From Aurantiochytrium sp. KH105 (Eukaryota; Sar; Bigyra; Thraustochytrida; Thraustochytriidae), in NCBI GenBank assembly GCA_003116975.1, contig BGKB01000024.1, forward strand, positions 310,001-374,000: a DNA stretch of 64,000 bases. Direction: 5' to 3'. The position numbers and the translations under genes are program-made. Positions within the stretch are counted from its first letter, which is position 1. Each line of letters begins with the position of its first letter. Positions 45,772-55,871 of the stretch are shown here, piece by piece. Below the pieces are notes generated by a model that saw nothing but the letters and a program-made list of their open reading frames with translations, did no database searches and was not told the origin of the DNA.

Positions 45772-47697
45772 CTAAGAAGAGCACGAAAAGAAGGCAACGC
45801 CTGGCTTGCGACGATGGCTCTCGGGCACACGTCGGTAGTAGGCGGCCTCGAGATCCGGATGTTCGTCGTACGGCGTCTCAAACAGCTTTTGCATGGTGCG
45901 AAACGGGCCGTAGTCCTTGTTTTCGGCAGCTTCGTAAGCTTCCTTGAGCATCCATTCGCGCGGCACGTACTTGGGATTGTTGGCACGCATGGTGGCGAGA
46001 CGCTTTTCTTCGGACATGTCAATGTCGGCATGGACCAGGACGAGCCACTGCGTAGCCCAGTTCTCGAGAGCCTTGCGCTGCTCCGCATCGAGAGGCTCGT
46101 ACGCGGCACGCTCTTCGAGCATGGCGACGAGGTCCGGAGCATTCTGGCGACTGATGACATCGTTTGTGACATTCGAGAGCTCGCGGAAGAAAATCGTGTA
46201 GTCCATGTTGATGAGTGCCGGGTAGAGTGGCTGCCACAAATCCTTTTCAAGGCTCTCCTCGTCGTCGCCAGGGCGAGCACTGGCACTGAGGCCGAGCTTG
46301 GCACGAATCATGGCGTTGCGTTCCTCCGCAAGCATGGCTGGGTACCCGTCGCGCACAATCTCCTTGGCGCGAGCCAGGACATCAGGGTCACCCTCCTCCA
46401 AAAGAGGGGTAATGGCCTGAGCAAAAGTGGCGACATTGACCTGAGCGGCAACGCGTTGGCGCTCAAAGCCGAACTTGCGATCCGGGTCACTCGTGAACGG
46501 GGTCCACAGCGGGTGGTACGACTCGATGAAACCAAAGGGGCCATAGTCCATCGTGAGTCCGCTCAGAAGACAGTTGTCTGAGTTCATGTTTCCTTGCACG
46601 TAGCCAACCCGGTTCCAGGCGGTGGCGAGGTGCGCTTGGCGCCGGGCGAGGACCGCGAGCATATCCACGAGGACTTCGGGCCAGCCAGACTTGATGCGAG
46701 GGACCAGGTTGGGAAATTCAATGCGGATGCAATGCTTGAGAAACTTTTCGAGGCCTTCCTTGGCACCCTCCTCGCCGCGCGCAAGTCGGCGCATGTAGAG
46801 TTCCGCTTGGCCGACGCGCAGAAACGAACTGGCGGCACGGCATGTGATCGCGCATCGTTCCTTGCGCATGGTATCGGGAGGGAAATCGTAGTTGGAGGCC
46901 GGGACGGTATCCCGGTACCAGGCACGCGGCACGGTCTCGACTTCCGAGGCAACGAGGGAAACGGCGCGAGTGGTTGGCACCCCCAAATGGTGCATGGCCT
47001 CGGAAACGAGGAACTCGCGGACGCTGGAGCGCAGGACGGCGCGACCATCAAAGTTACGAGCAAACGGCGTGGGTCCGCATCCCTTGAGTTGAAGCTCCCA
47101 GCGTGCGCCATCGGCGCCCACGTACTCGCCAATCGAGCATGCGCGGCCATCGCCGTAGCCCTTGCCGTTGAAAGGGTCGGGCGACTCGATGGGTTGACCA
47201 AAGACAGAGACGGCGTACGGCGTGCACCAGGAGTCGACGCCCTTGGTGTCTGCCGAAAAGAGGTCGAGAAAGTCCTCGCTGTCGATCATTTCCTGCGAGA
47301 GGCCGAGGCGCTCGCTCATGTCCTCGGAGATGGCGATGCGGTATGGCTGGTGGAGCGGGGTCGGTTCAATGCGCACATAGTGGCCCTTTTCTACGGGTCG
47401 GGACTCTCTGTTGGGGAAGAGCTCGCGTTCGCGCGGGTCTGCGTCCAGGTCTCTGAGCAGCGAGTTCTCGCGGCGGCCCAGAAAGGGTCCCAGCACGCCC
47501 TTGGTGATGGCGGCGTCGTCCTCGGCCGCCATTTGGTGGAGCAGCGTGGCCACCCCTCGCTTCGGCACGATCTCCGGCGCGGGCGGCGCCGCGAGCGAGG
47601 CCTGCGTCCTCTTCTGCGCCTTTGCTCCCCGCTCGTGAGGCTGTACGCTGCGCAGCTGCCTTCCGAGTCGAGCAAGGCGGTCTGCCTGTCGCGACAT
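45772..47697 (-). CDS. SELENOO: SelO/YdiU pseudokinase (protein AMPylase), Cys form
   Basis: Mitochondrial or bacterial-type protein AMP-transferase with a kinase fold that binds ATP in flipped orientation (known for SelO). 641 aa from an ATG. Family segments are plain: WELQLKGCGPTPFARNFDGRA with the catalytic Lys, VGYVQGNMNSDN, and LTMDYGPFGF with the metal-binding Asp. The Arg/Gln-rich start (MSRQADRLARLGRQLRSV) could be a mitochondrial presequence. The C-terminus ends SCSS followed by TAG: the third residue from the end is Cys where animal SelO has selenocysteine, so this is a Cys homologue. One exon. Confidence 0.94.
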   Translation of the reverse strand: MSRQADRLARLGRQLRSVQPHERGAKAQKRTQASLAAPPAPEIVPKRGVATLLHQMAAEDDAAITKGVLGPFLGRRENSLLRDLDADPRERELFPNRESRPVEKGHYVRIEPTPLHQPYRIAISEDMSERLGLSQEMIDSEDFLDLFSADTKGVDSWCTPYAVSVFGQPIESPDPFNGKGYGDGRACSIGEYVGADGARWELQLKGCGPTPFARNFDGRAVLRSSVREFLVSEAMHHLGVPTTRAVSLVASEVETVPRAWYRDTVPASNYDFPPDTMRKERCAITCRAASSFLRVGQAELYMRRLARGEEGAKEGLEKFLKHCIRIEFPNLVPRIKSGWPEVLVDMLAVLARRQAHLATAWNRVGYVQGNMNSDNCLLSGLTMDYGPFGFIESYHPLWTPFTSDPDRKFGFERQRVAAQVNVATFAQAITPLLEEGDPDVLARAKEIVRDGYPAMLAEERNAMIRAKLGLSASARPGDDEESLEKDLWQPLYPALINMDYTIFFRELSNVTNDVISRQNAPDLVAMLEERAAYEPLDAEQRKALENWATQWLVLVHADIDMSEEKRLATMRANNPKYVPREWMLKEAYEAAENKDYGPFRTMQKLFETPYDEHPDLEAAYYRRVPESHRRKPGVAFFSCSS

Positions 47698-49674
47698 GCC
47701 TCTTTTCTGCGTCCGTCCGATACTCCGCTGCTTGCTTGCTTATTTACTTGCTTACTTGCTTGCTTGCCGCCTCCGAGACGGCGTCTCTCTCTCGCTCACT
47801 CCCTGTTTTTTTATTTCTTTATGGTCTCGCTTCCGCTCTCGACGAAGGGTGAGCGAGCTAGCGATAGCTCGCTCTCGGCGCTCGGCTCTTCGCGGTCGCT
47901 CGGTTCTTCGCGGTCTCGGCGACTTGGACGAGCTCGGGTTTGGTTTTTGGTGGCGAGAAGGTCTTTGCGGGTTTGCTGCGATTTGGTCATCGCCATTTCT
48001 CTGCTCGCTCGCTCCTTCTCCGCCTCTCCTGCTATTTCATATACCACCTGGCTGAAGCGCTCTGCAAATGAACAAGTATACATAACAAGCAAGTAACAGC
48101 ACGCACCAGCAACAGCAACTGCAAGCTTTCGCAGCTCGCGACCCGCCAACAGAGCCTTTTCGCCGTGACGCGCGGGGGACCTCCTGGACGTCCTCTCCAC
48201 TGCCAAAAGCCAACATGCACGTCACCTCCTCCTCCTCCTCCTCCAAGACCAGCATCAGTGCGCAGACTCTCTCCCGAGCAGTGTCACCGCGGTCCTCGGT
48301 GTGCGACCGACGCATGCGAGCGTCCGTCCGCACCGTGTGCACCCCTCCTCCCCGCCGCGCTGCGCCGCGACGCGGGTCGAGCCGCGCGCCGCGAGCGGGC
48401 GACCAGCACGCTCCTCGCGGGCGGCGCGAGGCGGCCGTGCACGTGCTGGAGCGCCTTGTGCTGGTCCTCTTGCTGGTCGCGGACGCGGGCCCGGTGTGGG
48501 CGGCGGGGGCACCCGGCGGCAGCAGTGCAGCCGCCGCCAGCAGGCAGGCAGGAGCAGCAAAGCACTCGCACAGCCCGAGCGGCGGGCGACCCCGCCGGTA
48601 ACATCGCGCGTCGCCGCGTCATGACCTTGAGTCCGCGCGCGCGGCGCCTGCGAGGGTGGTGTGGCGCGCACCGACATATCGACATCGCGGCGCTCCGCAG
48701 CATTGGCCGCGCCCGCATCCGCATCCGCATCCGCATCCCCGGCGCCAGTGGCCGTGGATGCAGAGCAGAGTAGTGCAGAGCAGAGCAGACTGGTCTCACC
48801 GCCGCGCCGCGCCGCGCGCGATGTGACTGTCGGCGACCACCAGCTGCAGCTTCAGGGGGTTGACGCCGAGGACGGGGACGAGGACGCGATTTTTATGCAC
48901 GCTGCAGCTGCTGATGCTCGCGGCAGTGGCAGACGTGAATGTACGTCGGGCTTGTGGCCTGACTGAGGCTCCGAGGGTTGTGCGCGCATCCCGGGGCTCG
49001 CTCGCGGCGAGCGGGAGAATCCGCGCCAAGCCGCCACCGCAGGACGCAGCCGGGGACGAGCCACTGCAACTTCGACGTGGCCTGCACTGACTGGAGGCGA
49101 CGCCTAGCGGTCTACTTGTACCGCTGATGCTTGCCGCGTGTGACTCGAAAGTCAGCTCCGCATTATGGTACGATGCACTCCCATGGCCGCAGCGGCTGGT
49201 TTCGCTGTCGCTGTCGCTGTCGCGCGAGACTGCCGTTCGCAGCCGACATGCGACATGCGAGTCGCAGTCGCAGACGCTGGTGTGGCGATCGAGGCACATC
49301 CGCCAGTAACTGAAAAAGAAAGGAGAAAGGAAAAAAGGACCGGCAAGCCGAACGCAAGCGCAACGCAAAGCGAAAGGCACAACGTGGAAAACACGAAGGA
49401 AGACCGGAAGCAGTTGCTAGCTTCTTTAGAACAAAGACGAAGCGCAGCACGAATGTGAGCAAAATGCAAACGTAAGCAAACACAGCAAGGCCATGCACGA
49501 AGCGCAGGGCTCAAGCAAAGCACAAGCGAAGCGAAAAACCAGACGCCATGGTATGCAAATGTTGCACAAGAGATGAACGCAAGCTAACATGCGGCGCTTC
49601 GTAAAAAGCAAACGCATGGCGAGCTAGCATACATTAAACGTAACGCAGTCGCATACGTGAAGCAAAGAACGCAG

Positions 49675-49782
49675 AGCGAAGCACGAAGCACGAAGCACGA
49701 GGCTCGAGGCACGAGGCACGAAGCATGAAGCATGAAGCACGAAGCACGAAGCATAAAGCACGAAGCACGAAGCACAGCAAGG
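49675..49782. repeat. GAAGCAC heptanucleotide array
   Basis: Tandem GAAGCAC units with variants GAGGCAC, GAAGCAT and AAAGCAC. Confidence 0.88.
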
Positions 49783-49939
49783 AGCAAACTCAGAGCAAAT
49801 GTACAGGAAACTCCAGGCAATCGTAAGGCCAGCGGAGAAGCCAACTAGTGCTAGGCCTAGTGCTGGCGCTTATGGCATAGTGTCTAGTACCAGTGCTGGA
49901 GCCAGAGCCTCGTGCTAGCACAACGTGTCGGTGATCAAA

Positions 49940-49970
<31 letters not shown>

Positions 49971-49971
49971 C
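49940..49971. repeat. AAGC tetranucleotide repeat
   Basis: Seven or more perfect AAGC units. Confidence 0.88.
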
Positions 49972-50380
49972 AAGGCTCAAACGAGCAAAGACGAAATGAA
50001 GAAAATGAAAAAATAACTTTCATTTTTCGATGGCGACGCCAGTCCAGACAAGGTGAAGCGTAGTAGGCGCAGCGGCTCACGGCATACAAGATGCCAAAAT
50101 TCGGATGCGGCGTTGGGTTAACGTGGGTTTAAGCGCGCCCCCTCTTCCGCACCCAGGGTGTCTAACCCCGCCACGCGGCTGCTATGCAGAGCAGCACTAT
50201 TTTACGTGACGAGATTGTCATCAGGTGGCAAACTTGTAAGCGGTGAGACGAGTCCTACTACGACAGAACCAAACTCCAGGTCCTGGCGGTCGCGTGCCTT
50301 CGACTTGCGAACAGACACGGTATAGGCACTCCCTGAATAAGGCTTTTGGGGGCGGTTCAGAGTGGACCACCAGCAATTCC

Positions 50381-51229
50381 TTAGCTCAGGAGCTCCTTAA
50401 TGTCGTCCTTGATCGGCTGCTCAAACTTCTCCGGGTGAGGATGGTAGCGCTTGATCGGCTTGCCGTCGGGACTGATGAGGAACCACTCAAAGTTCCAGAT
50501 GACGTCCTGCGGCACAACCGGGCACCATCCCGCCGTGCGGAAAGTCTTGTTGTTCTGGATGCCGAACGGGTTCTCGAACTCATACTGCGGCGTAGTGTTA
50601 CGCAGCGGCATGGCGTTGATGAGCGTCTTCCAGAACGGGTGGATGTTCTCGCCTGCGACTTCGCACTTCTCCATGAGCGTGCAGTTGGAGATGAAGCCCT
50701 ATCGATCGCAATTGTCAAGCACACCAGTCAGCCAGGCAGCCAAGCAGTGCGTTGTCAGTCACTATTTCCTTTTTCGCCCTACTACATGTGTAGTGAGGCA
50801 TTGCATTGCATTGCATTGCATTGCGTTGCATTGTCTTCGTATTGGACTTACCTCACCAGGGCGCACGTGCTTGAGCGAGTTGAGAATCTCCTCCTTGTCG
50901 TGGTAGTTCTGGTATCCGTGCTGATTGCACGGGAACAGAAGCACCTCGAGCTTGTCGCCATACTGCTCCTTGAGCTCGTTGGCGAGTTTAAACCCCATGG
51001 TCGTCGTGCCTCACGTGGTCGCCACGTTCGACACGAGGACGGCCTTGCCCTTGAGGTCGTCCAGCTTGACGGTCTTGCCCTCGATGAGCGTCTTGGCCTC
51101 CATGCCTGCGCCGATGAGCGTGTGCTCGCTCATCTCATACCGCGTCCGCTTGTTGCTCTCCGCCATGGTGCTCAGCCCGCGCCACGAGCTCCCCACCACG
51201 CGACTCTGTCGCACCGCCGCGCGAAGCAT
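50381..51229 (-). CDS. Selenocysteine glutathione peroxidase
   Basis: Reduces H2O2 and lipid hydroperoxides using glutathione or thioredoxin. Two exons, 51229-50852 and 50698-50381, together encode 231 aa if the in-frame TGA at 51013-51011 is read as selenocysteine (U73). That TGA falls exactly where GPx enzymes have their catalytic residue: ...LVSNVATT-U-GTTTMGFKLANEL matches the family pattern NVAS.UGTT. The tetrad partners are present: Gln in FPCNQHGYQ, Trp and Asn in WNFEWFL. The splice restores VRPGEGFISN, as in GPX1 VRPGGGF. The N-terminus (MLRAAVRQSRVVGSSWRGLS) looks like a mitochondrial presequence; a second ATG at 51166 could give a cytosolic form. Confidence 0.88.
50699..50851 (-). 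other. Intron of the glutathione peroxidase gene
   Basis: 153-base GT-AG intron on the minus strand: donor GAG|GTAAGT, acceptor CGATAG|GGC. Removing it joins RPGE to GFISN in frame. It is the only intron I could establish in the window. Confidence 0.88.
50798..50833. repeat. GCATT pentanucleotide array inside the GPx intron
   Basis: About seven units with a GCGTT variant, lying wholly within the intron. Confidence 0.9.
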
Positions 51230-51822
51230 CTCTCGTCAGCCTCTCGTTCCGCGTCTGCTGCCTCCCTCCCTGCCTCCCTGCCTCGCTGCAGCCGCCGTCG
51301 TCCTCCCGCCTCCTCCTCCTCCGTCTGTCTCCGTCTCTCTCTCTCTCTCTCTCTCTGCGTCTGTTGGGGCCTGGCGCCCTTCCTCCCTCCCTCTGCCCCG
51401 CTGCCAACTAATGTAATGTAACTACCTGCAAACAGAGGACCAACCAGCGCCCCCAGCCAGCTCCTTCCTGCTGCCGACAGTGGCCGCTCAGAACGGATAC
51501 GGAACGTTCCGTCTCGCTGGAGAGAGGGGAGAGAGGCTGGGGATTGATCGGCCGCTCGATGGGCTGACGCAGGCAGCAGGGGCGGCCTCCGCGCTGGCGA
51601 GGCGAGGCCGGCGGCCGCCCTCCCCCGCGTACGCCGCCGGCCACGCGGGCAGATGGGTGGCAGGGACGCGGACGAGGGAGGGGCCGGCCGTGTGGACGTG
51701 CGCGCGCCAGGCAATCACTCACTCACTCAATCATCCGGCCGCCATCCCATCCCGCCATCCAAGCAAGCGTGCGACCGCTCCGTCCAAGCCGGGCGCGCGG
51801 GGAGGAGAAGGAGGCGAGGCGA

Positions 51823-51840
51823 GGGGGGGGGGGGGGGGGG
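51823..51840. repeat. 18-base poly-G run
   Basis: Uninterrupted G18 on the plus strand followed by C; likely length-variable and a sequencing hazard. Confidence 0.9.
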
Positions 51841-52565
51841 CGGGCGGTCCGCGCGTGCAGCGTGCTCGCCGCCGCGTCTCTGTCCACGTACCTGGTCTCG
51901 TTCTTTCAAAGGCTGCGGCGATCGGCCGCGATTGGGATCTGCCGCCTCTGCCAGGCACAGGCAGCTGCAGCGTTCTTCACCATGTTGTCTAACTAACACC
52001 ATCGCATCACCGCCATGAATGAATGACACTGCCTGCGGGACGGTTTTGTGGCAACGATCGCTCCTCTGCGCCGGCGTGGGCGCGTCGCTCCGCGTGGGCT
52101 CGCCTCGGAGAGTCCGCGTCTGCGTCTGCCAGCTCGACAACGCAACGGCCAGGAGCAGGCAGGCCGGCGGCGCGTGCGGCGCGCGGCCCTGGGGCGGCGC
52201 GTGCAAGGCGCACAACTTGGTATTTGTTTATTTGTTTATCTGGGCCTATCATGGTGGATGGGACCGGTCGTTGAAAGCCATGTCCACGGCCGGATGGCTC
52301 GTGCTGCTGGCATTGTGCGCGGCAGCGGAGCGCGCGCGCGCGCAAGGTAAGCTGCAGCTGCAGTGGCTGGCGGCTGAGATGTGCTCGAGGCCAAAACAAG
52401 CGCTGCTGCTGTTGGTTGATCGTACGGTCGGGCGGTCGGTCCGTGAAGGTATCTTACGTGTGTTACAGACAGAGAGAGGAAATGGTGGAAGACGGAGAAA
52501 TTGCAATCCCGCGGTGAATGGTGAGTCGTACCAGCGCCTCACCGACCGCCGACAGCGACAGCGAC

Positions 52566-52587
52566 TGACCGACCGACCGACCGACCA
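52566..52587. repeat. GACC tetranucleotide repeat
   Basis: Five tandem GACC units. Confidence 0.85.
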
Positions 52588-52748
52588 GCATTGCACCGTC
52601 TGCTGCTGCGGCCGCGGCCAGGCCCAGATGGCTGCAGCTGCGTGGCTGATGGTGACGATGAGGCTGCGCGGCGGCTTGGCGTTTTCGGGCTGCCAGCCAG
52701 AGTCAACCGAATGCGGGATTGTCACATATTCCTCACAGGCTGGCAAGC

Positions 52749-52776
52749 AAGCAGGCAGGCAGGCAGGCAGGCAGGC
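52749..52776. repeat. GGCA tetranucleotide repeat
   Basis: Tandem GGCA units flanked by AAGC units. Confidence 0.85.
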
Positions 52777-53322
52777 GGGCAAGGACGAGAATACTTGGTT
52801 GCAGTTCACAGGTAAACCACGGTTGCGGTTAGTTTTTGTTCGCGAAGGCCAAACTCGAAGGCAAGACAAGACAAAACAAGAGAAGAGTAGGCAGGGCACT
52901 GCAAGGCTAGAGCACTCTGGCTTGCGGAAGTGAGAACGGGCTGGAGGACGCAACGAGCAACAGCAACCATGGCAAGCTGGCCAACAGTAAAATAGTTTCG
53001 GATCGAGGACGGACCAAAAGAGGGAACGAAGAGTCCCAGCCAAGGTGACGACGACAACAAGGACAAGAAGAAGAAAAGAGCAAACAGAGGCTGACCCGCA
53101 AGCATGATTAGTATTGTACACAGGGTTGAGAGAAGGTGGCTCGTGGCTTTCCCAGGCTGCGCGGGCGACCGACCATGGTTGATTTCTGCCCGCGCGGCTG
53201 CGCTGCTCCCGATGTCTCAGACCTTGACGAAGTCGTCGCGGATGGGTACAAGATGTAGCTCAAAGCCTAGCCATGGCGAGAAGAGGCTAGGTTCTATCTG
53301 CAGTGCTTGCATGCGGGGCCGC

Positions 53323-53841
53323 TCAGGCGTCGGCGGGGATCTCCTCGGCGGGGGCCTCGGCCTCCTCCGTCTTGGCGGCTTCGCCCTCCTCGGCGGGCGC
53401 GGCCTCGCCCTCGGCGGGTGCAGCGGCCTCACCCTCAGCAGGAGCGGCCTCACCCTCAGCAGGAGCGGCGGCCTCGCCCTCAGCGGGGGCGGCGGCCTCG
53501 CCCTCAGCAGGAGCGGCGGCCTCGCCCTCAGCGGGGGCGGCAGCCTCGCCCTCAGCGGGGGCGGCCTCGCCCTCAGCCGGCGCGGGCGCCTTGGCGGCCT
53601 TAATGTACTCCTCGAGCTGGGCCTTTTCGTACTCGTCGTTCACGCCGTCGCCGATCTGGGCGAGAAGGGCGAGCGCCTTCTCCTTATCGAGCTGGTTGCC
53701 CTCGTGGGCGGCCACAGCCTCGGCAATCTCGTCCTTGGTCTTCTTGGAGCCGTCCTCCATCTCGGCAGCCATCGTCTCGACGACGTCGAGAGCGGCCTTG
53801 TGATCCTCCTCGAGGCTGGCGACGGAAACAGCGGAGCCCAT
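53323..53841 (-). CDS. Small acidic PAEGEAA-repeat protein, probably N-myristoylated
   Basis: Family not recognised. The frame is open from a GTG (54099); the first ATG is at 53841, giving 172 aa. The N-terminus MGSAVSVAS fits the N-myristoylation signal (Gly2, Ser6). Residues about 10-85 are a charged, helical-looking globular part (EEDHKAALDVVETM ... DKEKALALLAQIGDGVNDEY). Residues about 87-155 are eight copies of PAEGEAA or PAEGEAAA plus one degenerate unit, then an acidic tail (TEEAEAPAEEIPADA). A membrane-tethered protein with an extended acidic, Ala/Pro-rich spacer is a reasonable reading. The repeat is also a coding minisatellite on DNA level. The real start is well supported because upstream codons are open only by chance and lack ATG. 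Confidence 0.7.
   Translation of the reverse strand: MGSAVSVASLEEDHKAALDVVETMAAEMEDGSKKTKDEIAEAVAAHEGNQLDKEKALALLAQIGDGVNDEYEKAQLEEYIKAAKAPAPAEGEAAPAEGEAAAPAEGEAAAPAEGEAAAPAEGEAAAPAEGEAAPAEGEAAAPAEGEAAPAEEGEAAKTEEAEAPAEEIPADA
53388..53595 (-). repeat. Coding minisatellite (21/24-bp units, PAEGEAA)
   Basis: Near-identical 21- or 24-base units read in frame; the Ala-adding triplet explains the two unit lengths. Confidence 0.85.
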
Positions 53842-54215
53842 GGTGTCTTGAGTTGGTTTCGAACTGGAGCGCGAGCTGGTCGAGCTTGGCTTGGCTTGCT
53901 TGTGCTTGTGTGCTTGAGGACTTGTTTGGACTTTGGAGGCCAGGAGTTGCAGGTCTGCTCTCTGCTCTGGCACCTGCAGGCAGGCGCCCGCTGTCTGAAA
54001 GCGAAGCCTCCCTTGCTTGCCTCTTCTTACCTTTGCAAAGAATTGACAAGGGCCAAGAACGAGACTTTTATCGGTTGTAAATTTCGCTCCGCGCCGCACA
54101 ACTCCGCGCAGCTCCCCCGCTTTTCCGAATGTGGATAAAAAGGGAAGGATGGGTAGAGGGAGGGTGAGAGGGAAGGAAGGAAGGAGGGAGGGAGGGAGTG
54201 AGGGAGTAGAGGCCG

Positions 54216-54254
54216 CGCCGTACCGTGCCGTGCCGTGCCGTGCCGTGCCGTGCC
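54216..54254. repeat. CCGTG pentanucleotide array
   Basis: About seven units (first CCGTA) in intergenic DNA. Confidence 0.9.
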
Positions 54255-54594
54255 ATACCTTGCCGCCGTCTTAAACTTTTTGGTAATCCGCAACATGAAT
54301 TCCATTGTTCTGGCTTGCAAAAAAAAGCTTACAAAGCTAGCCATCAATCACCTCACGAGCCAACCAGCCAGCCAGCTGCACCTTCTCCCTGCCTCCCGCC
54401 TCCCGCCTCCCTCCCCCTCTGTGGTCCAATGCTTGTGCGGAGGCCAAAGTTGATTGTTGATCCATCTCCGCGCTCTGCAGGCTCCGCGCCATCCTGGTCC
54501 CGACGCGTAACGGACCTCTACTCTTTTGGCTACTAGTCCGTGCGCAACCATGGTGCTGCTGTGGCCATTGCTTCTCTATAGCTAGCAACAAAGA

Positions 54595-54634
54595 AGGCAG
54601 GCAGGCAGGCAGGCAGGCATGCAGGCAGGCAGGC
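54595..54634. repeat. GGCA tetranucleotide repeat
   Basis: Nine or more GGCA units with one TGCA-type interruption. Confidence 0.88.
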
Positions 54635-54773
54635 CTCCGTCATGCTCGAGCTCGACGTGACCCCGGCGTGGCGACGCGGCCGCGCGTGCGCGAGCGCGCT
54701 CTCAGAAATGGATAAATTGGTCCATCGCCAGGTCCGCCCGGCTCCGAGTCCGGGGCACCACCGCACTCTTAAC

Positions 54774-54817
54774 GCACGAACGCACGCACGCACGCACGAA
54801 CGAACGAACGAACGAAG
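54774..54817. repeat. CGCA/CGAA tetranucleotide repeat
   Basis: (CGCA)n passing into (CGAA)n. Confidence 0.85.
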
Positions 54818-55678
54818 CGACGGAGGGTGGAAAGAAGGCACAGGACAATCAACGCCAAGAGGACAAGACGATGGAGACATTCTTAGGCAAGGCCGCCCCG
54901 CCCCCGAGACCGACCGGCCGACCGACCAAAAATATGGAAGAAGGACTCGGCTCCGCGCCGATGTCCTTCCAAGTTGGACACGTACGCCGCGCATACGCCC
55001 CATGGCGCACGCTTGGCGCAATTTCGTTCCGGGTCAACAATTTCCCGTCAAAGCAAAGCTTGCTTCAGTTGGCTTGACACACGCACTTCAGGTGCTTCAA
55101 GTGAAAGCGAGTCCAAGCTACGCGGCGCGCTCGCGCTGTCCATTCACGGCGAACAGGCTTGCGCTCGCGTCCAACTCCTGTGGTGCGCGGGCCCTTTTTG
55201 CCGAGGCCGCGCCATCTTTCATCAGTCTCTCTCTCGAGCGCGCGCTCTCGCCACGTGCATTGGCCAAGAGTGAGTGCTCTTTCACATAAGGTGAGTTTCT
55301 CTATCGTATCGCAACACATCATCCATTCACGTACAATCCGCGTCGCTTTCCTACATCAGCATGTTGCTTGCTGTCAACAATCAGTGGAAAAACGTGCTCG
55401 CCATCACTCTCCGCGGCAACTCAGAACCGCGAAGTTGGGACAGCTCCTGGCGAACAATTGCTCGCGGTTGCGCATGTTTCATGGAAGAAAAACCAGATCC
55501 GGCCAGCGGTAGAAGGAAAATATGCTTCCAGCCGCAACGGGCCACAACTGCAGCCTCCTGCAGCATGGCGGGCGGCCATGCCTTTGAACCACCGCATTGT
55601 CATCCGGAGAAACTTGCGGGAGAGTCTGTGAGAGACAGAAGAAAAGAAAGAAAAAGGAAATATAGAGGCCCTGGCCAT

Positions 55679-55737
55679 GGCCGCCGCCACTGGCCGCCGC
55701 CACTGGCCGCCGCCACTGGCCGCCGCCACTGGCCGCC
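55679..55737. repeat. 13-bp tandem array GGCCGCCGCCACT
   Basis: Four full units and a partial one, 130 bases upstream of the CLPTM1-like start. Confidence 0.9.
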
Positions 55738-55871
55738 AAATTCGAACGTAACCGATACCTGTGAAGGGTTGCGCAAAATGCGTTGCGCAAAATGCGTTGC
55801 GCAGGTAACCAACCCAACCCAAACCTGTCTCCGAGGCTGCTGAGCATAGGCCATACTAGACTAGACTCGCG

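Larger units (their letters stand above)
47698..50380. other. Long repeat-bearing intergenic region
   Basis: About 2.7 kb between the SelO start and the glutathione peroxidase stop. It contains TTGC-type runs near 47730-47765, GC-rich low-complexity DNA around 48150-48800, a degenerate heptamer array (GAAGCAC) and an (AAGC)n array. The last part (50200-50380) should be the 3' UTR of the peroxidase and is expected to hold its SECIS element, which I could not identify with confidence. No gene recognised. Confidence 0.5.
51230..53322. other. Repeat-rich intergenic region
   Basis: About 2.1 kb between the GPx start and the acidic-protein stop. Contains a CT run (51336-51356), an 18-G run, (GACC)n near 52566-52587 and (GGCA)n near 52749-52776. 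An open frame from 52019 on plus strand spans several of these and shows no family signature. Confidence 0.5.
53842..55871. other. Divergent intergenic region with several arrays
   Basis: About 2 kb between the acidic-protein start (minus) and the CLPTM1-like start (plus). Holds (CCGTG)n, (GGCA)n, (CGCA)n/(CGAA)n, a 13-bp GGCCGCCGCCACT array and a doubled AAAATGCGTTGCGC at about 55776-55803. No gene recognised. Confidence 0.5.

Noticed and set aside
50243-51421. Plus-strand 392-residue open frame over the GPx
   Set aside because: It is the antisense shadow of the glutathione peroxidase and continues through CT-rich DNA.
52019-52933. Plus-strand 304-residue open frame
   Set aside because: Crosses GACC and GGCA arrays, shows no domain and no coding-like conservation; treated as chance.
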